Positions 1 to 6,797 of a DNA stretch of 23,218 nt are shown piece by piece (positions within the stretch are counted from its first letter, which is position 1; every line of letters starts with the position of its first letter). Source of the stretch: an uncultured Lachnobacterium sp. (GTDB lineage: Bacteria; Bacillota; Clostridia; Lachnospirales; Lachnospiraceae); assembly GCA_900548765.1 (NCBI GenBank), contig URLU01000009.1:1-23218 (forward strand), given 5' to 3'. The position numbers and the translations under genes were made by a program. Below the pieces are notes generated by a model. That model was not told where the DNA came from. It saw nothing but the letters and a program-made list of their open reading frames with translations, and made no database searches.

Positions 1-1
1 A

Positions 2-850
2 CTCTGTGAAGGAATTTGTTCTGTAAAATCTCTGAGGAGAGCGGAAAAAGGACAGACAGATATGCAGATGGAAACGGTCAGGAAAATATTAAACAGGCTG
101 GGACTATCTGGGCTGATGCAGTGGGGGAGACTTATTACAAATGACCGTGACGTTATTAAATATGCAGATAAATTGATTGAATGTATGAATAATCGAGATT
201 TTGTAATGGCTAATAAGCAATTACAAAAATTGAAATTAAAGGCTTCTATTGACATTCCTCAAAATAAGCAATTTTTCATGGAAAGACAGGCGTTATTGGA
301 TTTGAATCAAGGAAGAATAAGCAAGAAAGAATTTGTAGAAAGAGAAAAAGAAGTTTTGAGATGTACTTTGCCTATAGAAAATCTCCTGAAACATGAGAAT
401 GTATATCTCACGGAAAGAGAAGCAATATGTATTCGTAATGGCTGGAAATGGATGGAGGAAAAAGAAAAAAGAGAAACTATTAGATTCTTGTTGAATTTTT
501 ATGAAAAGTATATTGAGGATAAAGGTGTTTCAGAGGTTATTTCTATGTATGAATTTGTGACAGAGGGAGCTGTCGAAGAATTGGGAAACATGGGAGAGCA
601 TGAATTTGCTCAGAAGATAGATAGAAAAGCAATCAGGGCTAGTCTGAGCTGCAGAAGATTATGTGATATTCATTATAAACTGTATGATATATGGTGGAAT
701 GAAAATGTAAGAAAGAAAAAAGAGGGTAAGGAAACCAGCAAGGATGAAAAGTGTAGAGTGTTTAAAAAGTGTATTATTCTAAGTCATTATGTAAAACGTT
801 ATTTTTATGAAAAAATTTATAGAGAAAAATTAGAAAAGCTGATTAATTAG
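2..850 (+). CDS. XRE-type helix-turn-helix regulator with helical C-terminal domain, 5'-truncated by the window edge
   Basis: The first in-window ATG is at 62, but the frame is open back to base 2. The upstream residues (including EGICSVKSLRRAEKGQ) followed by METVRKILNRLGLS look like the end of an XRE helix-turn-helix domain, so the true start lies left of the window. The rest, about 230 residues, is alpha-helical and charged, as in the TPR-like sensor domains of Rgg/PlcR-type regulators. Such proteins bind DNA as dimers and often respond to peptides; neither property can be shown here. The gene is clearly more A-rich than the metabolic genes further right, which may indicate transfer. It ends just before a repeat carrying a promoter and dyad, so control of the downstream lipoprotein/ABC genes is possible but only inferred. 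The family call is fairly confident and the role is unknown. Confidence 0.7.
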   Translation, partial: LCEGICSVKSLRRAEKGQTDMQMETVRKILNRLGLSGLMQWGRLITNDRDVIKYADKLIECMNNRDFVMANKQLQKLKLKASIDIPQNKQFFMERQALLDLNQGRISKKEFVEREKEVLRCTLPIENLLKHENVYLTEREAICIRNGWKWMEEKEKRETIRFLLNFYEKYIEDKGVSEVISMYEFVTEGAVEELGNMGEHEFAQKIDRKAIRASLSCRRLCDIHYKLYDIWWNENVRKKKEGKETSKDEKCRVFKKCIILSHYVKRYFYEKIYREKLEKLIN

Positions 851-992
851 GTGATGTTGTATTTCAAGGGACAGAACTGTCAATGAAAAATTTGACAATT
901 CTGTCCCTTGTCTGTAAATATGGAATCTGCTAGATTGATATTAGGTGAAATCACCCAAAATGACCAAAATATGTCTTTTGGTGCATAATGGA

Positions 993-1021
993 TTGAATTG
1001 GATATACAATTATCTTATGAT
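993..1021 (+). promoter_or_regulatory. Sigma-A-type promoter for the lipoprotein gene
   Basis: TTGAAT (993-998), a 17-base spacer and TATGAT (1016-1021) lie about 36 bases upstream of the lipoprotein ATG. The promoter is inside the conserved part of the direct repeat and is duplicated exactly at 3229-3257. Because transcription would start near 1028, the in-frame TTG at 998 cannot be the translation start. Confidence 0.65.
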
Positions 1022-1029
1022 TGTGTATA
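1003..1029. promoter_or_regulatory. Possible operator dyad over the -10 region
   Basis: TATACAAT (1003-1010) and ATTGTGTATA (1020-1029) form an interrupted dyad around the -10 hexamer, with a two-base insertion in the right arm. Such a position would suit a repressor site. It is preserved without change in the second repeat copy at 3239-3265. The binding protein is unknown; the adjacent XRE regulator is a candidate by proximity only. Confidence 0.35.
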
Positions 1030-1057
1030 TAAAACAGGGGAAGTTAAGGAGATAATT

Positions 1058-2236
1058 ATGGGGAATCTAAGAAAAATCATATCAGCTACAATGACAGCAA
1101 CACTTTTATTATCCATGTGGGGCTGTGGCAGCACATCAGACAAGGCAGATATCGGCGAAGCAGGGATAAACTGTGCAGACTTAGTAAGCGTGGATGAAAA
1201 GGATGCAGAAGCCTGGATGGACGCACCCAGTAACGTATGTTCCGTAGATGATGGAGCTTATATTGCACAAGGGCTGGATACAGGAGACTTCTTATATTAC
1301 TACGATTATGATGCTAAAAAATATACTAAGGTATGCAATAAGCCTGAGTGTTCACACAGTGATGAGAGCTGTAATGCTTTTCTGCCAGGCGTGATGGTGG
1401 GGAATGGTGAGCTTTATGACACATCACTCATTCAGAAATATGATAATGCAATATACATAGGTGGATTGGATGATAAAAAAGCATGTATATACAAGGTGGC
1501 GTGTGATGGGTCTGAGAGAGGAAAGGTGATAGACCTATTTGATGCAGAGATAAGCACAAGTAAGGACGGAGGAGCTACTTTTGCGGAGTATAATTCATTT
1601 AAGTTTTGCATACACAGGGGTTATGTATATTATAGTATAGATAATGGGCAGAATTCTTCTCTTTTCAGGAAAAAGCTTGATGGCAGTTCCAAATCAGAGG
1701 AAACGATAGTCAGTATAGATGAGCAGAATGATGTATACAGATTGGAGCCATATGGCAGATATGTATTTTTCCAAAAGGGAAAATATAATGAGGATTACAG
1801 TGACATAACAAGTACCTTATATGCCTATGATACTGAGAAAAATGAGGTTGTTGATGTGAAGGATGACATCATCAATGTCTATGTAATCAGAGATGATAAG
1901 CTGTATTATGAGGTTGTGGGTGAGGGAATATATGAGTATTCGCTTAAAGATGGAACTGAAAACTTGGCAGTGAGTACAAAGGATGCCTGCTACAATATAT
2001 ATAAAACTGCGGATAAATACATCACTATGAGCATGGAGGGGCTGCGTGTATATGATGAAAACGGAAATGAAATTTATCATATAGGACAGGATGAGTGCCG
2101 TGAGTTAAAGTATGTAAGTGATAGCCGGTTGATTACAGGCGCCATGAATGAGGATGGGCGGATGGAGTATACGTTCGTCAATAACGTACAGGATGACCCT
2201 GACCAGTGGGATAGGAACACTTTTGTATTTGAATAA
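1058..2236 (+). CDS. Secreted lipoprotein with Cys/His motif (DUF5050-like propeller type)
   Basis: The start is ATG 1058 because AAGGAG (1046-1051) lies six bases upstream and the promoter excludes the earlier TTG in frame. The 392-residue protein has a basic N-terminus, a hydrophobic stretch (residues 7-21) and Cys23 in a lipobox-like MWGC, so it is probably lipidated and exposed on the cell surface. A CNKPECSHSDESC motif (Cys93, Cys98, His100, Cys105) looks able to bind metal or form disulfides. The remainder is rich in repeated Tyr/Asp strand-turn patterns such as DGSERGKVIDL and VYDENGNEIYHI, as in beta-propeller proteins of the DUF5050 type. Similar lipoproteins are common in Lachnospiraceae near ABC transporters, and an ABC pair follows at 3306. 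A sensor or substrate-binding accessory is plausible; the exact function is unknown. Confidence 0.65.
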   Translation: MGNLRKIISATMTATLLLSMWGCGSTSDKADIGEAGINCADLVSVDEKDAEAWMDAPSNVCSVDDGAYIAQGLDTGDFLYYYDYDAKKYTKVCNKPECSHSDESCNAFLPGVMVGNGELYDTSLIQKYDNAIYIGGLDDKKACIYKVACDGSERGKVIDLFDAEISTSKDGGATFAEYNSFKFCIHRGYVYYSIDNGQNSSLFRKKLDGSSKSEETIVSIDEQNDVYRLEPYGRYVFFQKGKYNEDYSDITSTLYAYDTEKNEVVDVKDDIINVYVIRDDKLYYEVVGEGIYEYSLKDGTENLAVSTKDACYNIYKTADKYITMSMEGLRVYDENGNEIYHIGQDECRELKYVSDSRLITGAMNEDGRMEYTFVNNVQDDPDQWDRNTFVFE

Positions 2237-2268
2237 ACTTGAATAAACTATATAATATATTACTTGTT

Positions 2269-2309
2269 AAATATGCTTTGAAGTGATAAACTCACTTCAA
2301 AGCATATTT
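2269..2309 (+). terminator. Intrinsic terminator after the lipoprotein gene
   Basis: An 18-bp perfect inverted repeat (arms 2269-2286 and 2292-2309, loop TAAAC) ends in a short T run and lies 32 bases after the lipoprotein stop. The stem is AT-rich, so termination may be modest. Confidence 0.65.
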
Positions 2310-2448
2310 TCATATCAGGTGCCTTGGCACACAAATCTAAATCAATTTATTACAAATTATTAGAATCGAAATTCATGCTTATTTACAAAACCACAACTGA
2401 ATATGGAACTATTAATTTGATTATCACAAGGAGGGTATACACTATGCC

Positions 2449-3093
2449 ATGCCGATACGGGTTATGGGATATGATCATTATTCCTATAATAAACAGTATA
2501 ATGACAGGAAGAACTATTATAAAACTAATGGAATTAGCCTAAAGGATGATGAGTTTATATCAGGTATAAGGAAAACAGATAAATTCTTGCCAGTGATAAC
2601 ACTTGTGTTGTATTATGGAGAAAAAGACTGGGATGGACCGAGGAGTCTGTATGATATGTTGGTAATTCCTGATAGAATTAAGCATTTTGTCGGAAACTAT
2701 CCGATAAATATAATACAGATGAAGGATAATGATTTACTGTTTCATAATCAGTATAATGTAGATTTATTCACAGTAATGTCTATAGTGTACAATACTGAGA
2801 AGACAATGAATCAAAAGATTGAAGAACTAAGACAATACGAATCAGACAGACTTATAGATGAAAAAGTAATTGACGTGATCGTAGCAACAACTAATCTAAA
2901 GGTTAATAAGAAGAAAGTGGGGGAACAGAAAATGTGTACGTTTTGGGATGAAGTAAAGGAATATGGCAAAATGGAAGCTCAGTACGAAGATATACGCAAA
3001 ATAATGGAATCCTTAAACATGAGCATGGAGCAGGCTATGGATGTTCTCAAGATTCCAGAAAGTGAACGGGCTAAATACACAAGCAAAGCCTAA
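2449..3093 (+). pseudogene. N-terminally truncated Rpn-family (PD-(D/E)XK) nuclease/putative transposase remnant
   Basis: The 214 residues match the middle and C-terminal parts of Rpn/PDDEXK transposase-like proteins: an HYAMPIRVMGYD segment, LPVITLVLYYGEKDWDGPRS, a linker, a Lys-rich stretch and a C-terminal MSMEQAMDVLKIPESER helix. Family-like residues (KEGIHYA) continue in frame upstream of the ATG back to about 2416, where a TAA stop (2413-2415) cuts the frame. The normal N-terminal ~100 residues, with most catalytic residues, are therefore missing. Intact members are usually about 300 residues and are linked to recombination. No ribosome binding site suits ATG 2449. The gene lies between the two repeat copies and is A/T-rich. 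It is most likely a decayed mobile-element-type gene, although a short product could still be made. Confidence 0.65.
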
Positions 3094-3104
3094 CCAGAAA
3101 ATGT

Positions 3105-3276
3105 AAGGGACAGAATTGTCAACAATTTTGACAATTCTGTCCCTTGTCTGTAAATATGGTATATGCTAGATTGATATTAGATGAAATTATCAAAAATGCC
3201 CAAAATATGTCTTTTGGTGCATAACAGATTGAATTGGATATACAATTATCTTATGATTGTGTATATAAAACAGGGG
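3105..3276 (+). repeat. Direct repeat copy 2: REP-like hairpin plus promoter block
   Basis: Second copy of the 866-1040 repeat. Its opening inverted repeat is perfect here (18-bp arms 3105-3122 and 3128-3145, loop CAATT) and could also act as a terminator for the gene remnant upstream. The final 50 bases (3227-3276) are identical to copy 1, while the middle has several substitutions and small deletions. Confidence 0.85.
3229..3257 (+). promoter_or_regulatory. Sigma-A-type promoter for the ABC permease/ATPase pair
   Basis: TTGAAT (3229-3234), a 17-base spacer and TATGAT (3252-3257) are the exact counterpart of the promoter ahead of the lipoprotein gene. The overlapping dyad (3239-3265) is also retained, so both units should respond to the same signal if the dyad is an operator. 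Confidence 0.65.
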
Positions 3277-3305
3277 GAAAATAGAGGGGAAAAGGGATAT
3301 TATCT

Positions 3306-5354
3306 ATGGAAATCTACAAGTTATTAACTAAGAAGAAAATACTTCTGCTTCTTTTGGCAATTTACATATGTACCATGGTTCTTTTTGTCAGGCAAAATCC
3401 CGCACTTGGCAATTATGACGAGGAATATGTGACTAATTACAGTTCAGAAATCGAAGAAATCCTAAATGCTTCTGACAATTTGAATTCCTTTTCAATTTTT
3501 AATGTTGAGGATTCTTTTTCGGAAAGAAATATCGAAAAGACTAAGAATGATTTCTCAAAGATTGCAGACATCAATGTCACTAAGCTGAGTGGACTGGCAT
3601 TGGAGAACTACTTTCGTTTTGATGAGGCTGATATAGCCATATTCATAGGTGGGGTATTTATAGCACTTGCCTGTCTTGATGAGAGAAAGAAAGCTCTCCA
3701 GTGTGTGCTTCATACCTGTAGTAAAGGCAGAGGCAGACTAGCTGCCAGACGGATTGGAGCTATGTTTTTTGCCACAGCATTTTTTATACTTGTGGTCAAG
3801 CTGTCCCTTCTTGTGACTGCAAATGTCAAATATGGTGGAAACATAATAAGCGACTTGTCGCAGCCAGTTCAGTCGGTTCAGAAGTATTTCATGCTGACAT
3901 ATAGTTTGACAATCGGTCAGTTCTGTATAGTGAAGTACTTGTATTCTGTGCTTAGCTGTTTTCTGGCGGCACTAATTGTCTGGAGCTTTTTCTGGATTAT
4001 AGACAATTTTATGGCTGCAATGGGTGGAGTGCTGATATTCGGTCTGGTAGAATATGGGCTGTACACATGGATTAAGACAGGGCAGGGGGCGGAAAATCTG
4101 CATTACTGCAATATATTTTATAATTGTATGGATGCAAGACTCTGGTCTGAGTACAAAAACCTCAATATTGCGTCAAGCCCGGTGGATAAGATGTTTGTTA
4201 ATCTGATATTAGAGCTGGTTCTGCTTATACTGGCTGGATGTGTGGCGATACTGGTGGCACATTTCAGATATCCGATTGCAAGCCGCAGACTTGGTTCTGG
4301 CAGAGTGGTTCAAAAGGTGACAGTCTGGTATTCTGGTGCGAGAAGTGGATTGCAGGAGAAGCTGTCAGTCATGATGGCTGAATTCTACAAGCTCATGGTA
4401 TCACAAAAGGGAATACTTGTGGTTGCCGGCATAATAATTGCACTCATATATATAAATCCAATTCCTGATGTGAAATTTATGGGCTTTCAGGAGGGCTATA
4501 ACGATTTCATTCACGAATATGGAGGAGCACCTTCCGAGAGGTCAGAGGAGGGACTTGCAGAGCTGCAGGCTCTGGTGGATGAAGAGGATGCCAGACATAT
4601 GCAGGTACTGGAGCTTTATGATGAGGGTAAGGCATCTGCCCAGGATGCTGCTACATCAGAGATGCTGCACAGCAGTCTGGAGTACAGGCGCAATCTGCTT
4701 GATAAGCTTATGGAACAGACCCAGTATGTGCAAAGTGTCAGGGACTATAAGGGGATAGATGCCTGGTATGTAAATTATTATGAGTACAGCAATTTGCTGG
4801 AAGATGAGAAAATTATAAACATGCTGCTCCTGCTTTTGAGTATATCATTGATAAGTGGTGCCTGTGTCAGCGCAGAGAAAAAGACGGATATGGGCAAAAT
4901 ACTGCACACAACATATATAGGAAGAAAACGGATGCTTAAAAACAAGCTGCTGGTGGCTGGAATCTTCAGTGCCCTGATATATGGAGTTATGATTTATCTT
5001 AGGCTGGCAGCAGTCTGGGCAACCTACAAATTTGAAGGCTTAGGCGCACCGGTGCAGAGCTATCCTGAACTAGCAGCGGTTTCCGTGCCAATCAGTATGC
5101 GAACTTATCTGATATTATATTATCTGATAAAAATGCTTACAGTTATCTGCTGGGCAGATGGAGTAGTTCTTATCAACATGAGGGTGGATTCAAAGCTTGC
5201 CTCGATAGTTACTGTGGTGTTGGGAGCTGCATTGTATATTCTCATAAAGACAGTCGGATATCAGTATGCAGTCATACCTTGTATTGTATTGACTCTTGGG
5301 GCGATTATATTGGAGCAGAGAAGGTGGATGGTGAGTTATGAAATTAGTGATTAA
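3306..5354 (+). CDS. Large ABC transporter permease (ABC-2-like)
   Basis: This 682-residue polytopic membrane protein should form the channel for the ATPase encoded next. It has two similar-looking halves. The first has hydrophobic segments near residues 10-28, 107-125, 152-172, 205-255 and 297-318, with an external domain at about 30-105. The second starts near 368-386, has an external domain (about 387-505) and further membrane segments near 506-525, 549-570, 600-625, 635-655 and 660-676. This layout fits ABC-2/lantibiotic-export-like permeases. The ATG at 3306 follows a purine-rich stretch (GAGGGGAAAAGGGA). The stop overlaps the ATPase start by 17 bases, which implies translational coupling. 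The substrate cannot be read from the sequence; export or membrane-stress resistance is a guess. Confidence 0.75.
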   Translation: MEIYKLLTKKKILLLLLAIYICTMVLFVRQNPALGNYDEEYVTNYSSEIEEILNASDNLNSFSIFNVEDSFSERNIEKTKNDFSKIADINVTKLSGLALENYFRFDEADIAIFIGGVFIALACLDERKKALQCVLHTCSKGRGRLAARRIGAMFFATAFFILVVKLSLLVTANVKYGGNIISDLSQPVQSVQKYFMLTYSLTIGQFCIVKYLYSVLSCFLAALIVWSFFWIIDNFMAAMGGVLIFGLVEYGLYTWIKTGQGAENLHYCNIFYNCMDARLWSEYKNLNIASSPVDKMFVNLILELVLLILAGCVAILVAHFRYPIASRRLGSGRVVQKVTVWYSGARSGLQEKLSVMMAEFYKLMVSQKGILVVAGIIIALIYINPIPDVKFMGFQEGYNDFIHEYGGAPSERSEEGLAELQALVDEEDARHMQVLELYDEGKASAQDAATSEMLHSSLEYRRNLLDKLMEQTQYVQSVRDYKGIDAWYVNYYEYSNLLEDEKIINMLLLLLSISLISGACVSAEKKTDMGKILHTTYIGRKRMLKNKLLVAGIFSALIYGVMIYLRLAAVWATYKFEGLGAPVQSYPELAAVSVPISMRTYLILYYLIKMLTVICWADGVVLINMRVDSKLASIVTVVLGAALYILIKTVGYQYAVIPCIVLTLGAIILEQRRWMVSYEISD

Positions 5355-6195
5355 AAATGTGTCAAAAACATATGGAAAAGTCAGGGCACTTAAGGATGCG
5401 TCCTTTGAGCTGAGGGAGGGAATATATGGTCTGCTGGGACCTAACGGAGCAGGAAAAAGCACCTTAATCAACCTTCTGACAGATAATATAAAAAGAGACA
5501 GTGGAGAGATACTGCTGGACGGCACAGACATTCTTGCCATGAAGGGTGAATACTTAAACTATGTGGGATATATGCCGCAGGATCAGGGCTACTATGAAGA
5601 ATTCACAGTGAAAGCCTTCCTTATGTATATAGCCCGGCTCAAGGGGTTAAAGACTAAAGAAGCCAAAGCCAGAGCCGAGGAGCTTATAGATATGTTTAAC
5701 ATGGATTACTACTGTCACAAAAAGGTAGGAAGCTTGTCCGGCGGTATGAGGCAGCGTGTGCTTCTGGCGCAGGCTCTGCTCAATGATCCGCCAATACTGA
5801 TACTGGACGAGCCAACAGCGGGAGTAGACCCACAGGAGAGAATCAACATCCGCAACAGTATCAGCAAGCTGGCAGAAAACCGTATAATCATAATCGCAAC
5901 CCATATTGTATCAGACATAGAAGCCATAGCAAATGAAATCCTGCTGATGAAGGATGGTGTGATTATTGAAAAAGACACACCATACAATCTCATAAATAAG
6001 GTAAGACCAAAGGTGCACTGCTTTGACGTATCCCAATCAGTGCTTGACACTGTGCAGCAGAATTACACTATAAGCAACATACAGCATACCATGGATGGTT
6101 ACAGCATAAAGATTGTGTGTGATGATTATGATGGCAGATATGGAGAGCGTGAGGTGGAGGCCAATCTGGAGGACGTATACCTCTACTATTTCTAG
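5338..6195 (+). CDS. ABC transporter ATP-binding protein
   Basis: This 285-residue ATPase has every expected motif in order: Walker A GPNGAGKS (residues 34-41), Q-loop Gln81 (MPQDQ), signature LSGGM (133-137), Walker B ILILDEP with Asp157 and Glu158, and H-loop His189 (ATHIVSD). It hydrolyses ATP at the inner face of the membrane to power the permease encoded just before it. The genes overlap by 17 bases. The C-terminal ~70 residues form a variable domain, as in multidrug/lantibiotic-type exporters (ABC-2 class). No clear terminator follows the gene. Confidence 0.92.
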   Translation: MKLVIKNVSKTYGKVRALKDASFELREGIYGLLGPNGAGKSTLINLLTDNIKRDSGEILLDGTDILAMKGEYLNYVGYMPQDQGYYEEFTVKAFLMYIARLKGLKTKEAKARAEELIDMFNMDYYCHKKVGSLSGGMRQRVLLAQALLNDPPILILDEPTAGVDPQERINIRNSISKLAENRIIIIATHIVSDIEAIANEILLMKDGVIIEKDTPYNLINKVRPKVHCFDVSQSVLDTVQQNYTISNIQHTMDGYSIKIVCDDYDGRYGEREVEANLEDVYLYYF

Positions 6196-6270
6196 TTTAT
6201 GCTTCGGAAAAGAAACCCATCATTAATCTGTCCCTGGCATTTGTTAAGCCAACATTATGATTAATTGTAT

Positions 6271-6323
6271 AAAAAATTCAAAAATTAAAAAAAGTTGCAA
6301 AAAGTTTGAAAAATTTTAAAAAA
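6271..6323. promoter_or_regulatory. A-tract block upstream of the tRNA promoter (UP-element/bend candidate)
   Basis: Six A-tracts of five to seven bases (starting at 6271, 6280, 6287, 6299, 6309 and 6318) are spaced roughly 8-11 bases centre to centre, directly upstream of the tRNA-Glu -35 element. Such runs can bind the RNA polymerase alpha subunit or bend DNA. This is inferred from pattern and position. Confidence 0.4.
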
Positions 6324-6327
6324 GGGC

Positions 6328-6356
6328 TTGACGAACCGATATGTCTTTGATATTAT
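6328..6356 (+). promoter_or_regulatory. tRNA-Glu promoter
   Basis: TTGACG (6328-6333), a 17-base spacer and TATTAT (6351-6356) place the transcription start next to the mature 5' end of the tRNA at 6364. The only other -10 candidate (TATAAT, 6354-6359) would give a 20-base spacer. Confidence 0.75.
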
Positions 6357-6363
6357 AATACAC

Positions 6364-6435
6364 GGTTCGTTGGTCAAGCGGTTAAGACGCCGCCCTCTCA
6401 CGGCGGAAACACGGGTTCGATTCCCGTACGGACTG
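6364..6435 (+). tRNA. tRNA-Glu (anticodon CTC)
   Basis: A cloverleaf can be drawn by eye. The acceptor arm pairs GGTTCGT with ACGGACT, including two G-T pairs. The D arm holds GGTCAAGCGGTTA. The anticodon stem is CCGCC/GGCGG around loop CTCTCAC with anticodon CTC at 6397-6399, and the T arm is CGGGTTCGATTCCCG. The anticodon reads GAG. CCA is not encoded and must be added after transcription. The gene has its own promoter and terminator. Confidence 0.93.
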
Positions 6436-6467
6436 CTCACTGTAAATTAATACAGCCCAACCCGAAG

Positions 6468-6496
6468 GAACACTGACTTGGTCAGTGTTCTTTTTT
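6468..6496 (+). terminator. Intrinsic terminator of tRNA-Glu
   Basis: GAACACTGAC (6468-6477), loop TTG and GTCAGTGTTC (6481-6490) form a perfect 10-bp stem followed by six T. The T run merges with the left inverted end of the next element. Confidence 0.9.
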
Positions 6497-6662
6497 ATCG
6501 TATAACAGAAGTACGATGAGCCATGCACCATGCAAGCTGGCTTGCAATGGGGCATGGCGAAATCGGACGGCCTAACGAAAAGCGAGAATCATAGCTGCGT
6601 AAGCAGCGGGGAAGCAGCGAAGCTGCGGATTCAAGCTTAGAGTTAGGGTTATACGATAAAAA
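6492..6662. repeat. 171-bp hairpin-rich element with 15-bp perfect terminal inverted repeats
   Basis: TTTTTATCGTATAAC (6492-6506) is repeated perfectly in inverted orientation at 6648-6662. Inside are two further foldable units. One is a near-perfect 17-bp hairpin (6520-6536 with 6541-6558, loop CTGG). The other is a larger arm from CCTAAC (6571) to GTTAGG (6647) that contains a GCAGC/GCTGC hairpin. There is no coding frame with a start. It could be a non-autonomous mobile element or a structured RNA; no recognised family was identified. Confidence 0.65.
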
Positions 6663-6677
6663 CAAAACAGAAAAAGA

Positions 6678-6766
6678 CCTAACGAAAAGCGAGAATCATA
6701 GTTGCGTGGGGCGGAGAAGCAGCGAAGCTGCGGATTCGAGCTTGTAGTTAGGGTTATACGCTAAAA
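6678..6766. repeat. Partial second copy of the hairpin element
   Basis: This 89-bp segment is a near-copy of 6571-6661. It has the same CCTAAC start, AAGCGAGAATC, GAAGCAGCGAAGCTGCGGAT core and GTTAGGGTTATACG end, and it lacks the left terminal repeat and the first hairpin. Differences cluster between the arms (a short deletion near 6713), and there is one change in the inverted end (GATAAAA becomes GCTAAAA). Confidence 0.8.
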
Positions 6767-6797
6767 AACAATACACAAATTAGTCACGGAGGTTCAT

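Larger units (their letters stand above)
866..1040 (+). repeat. Direct repeat copy 1: REP-like hairpin plus promoter block
   Basis: This segment aligns along its length with 3105-3276. It opens with an 18-bp inverted repeat (AAGGGACAGAACTGTCAA at 866-883 against 892-909, one mismatch). It continues through a diverged middle and ends with a 50-base stretch (991-1040) identical to 3227-3276. The GGGACAGAA...TTCTGTCCC palindrome resembles REP sequences associated with IS200-like (RAYT) transposases, from general knowledge. No such transposase is in the window. Confidence 0.85.

Noticed and set aside
998..1057. TTG start that would extend the lipoprotein by 20 residues
   Set aside because: It overlaps the promoter, lacks a ribosome binding site, and would put a non-signal sequence ahead of the lipoprotein signal.
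2324..2542. 72-codon open frame on the plus strand
   Set aside because: It overlaps the Rpn-type remnant in another frame, has no ribosome binding site and no recognisable protein features.
6570..6752. CCTAAC...GTTAGG arms resembling integron attC sites
   Set aside because: The left box fits RYYYAAC but the right box reads GTTAGGG, not GTTRRRY, and no integron integrase or cassette genes are present.
6571..6766. Possible two-repeat CRISPR array
   Set aside because: The units are about 90 bp, nearly contiguous and themselves foldable; there is no short repeat with unique spacers and no cas gene.
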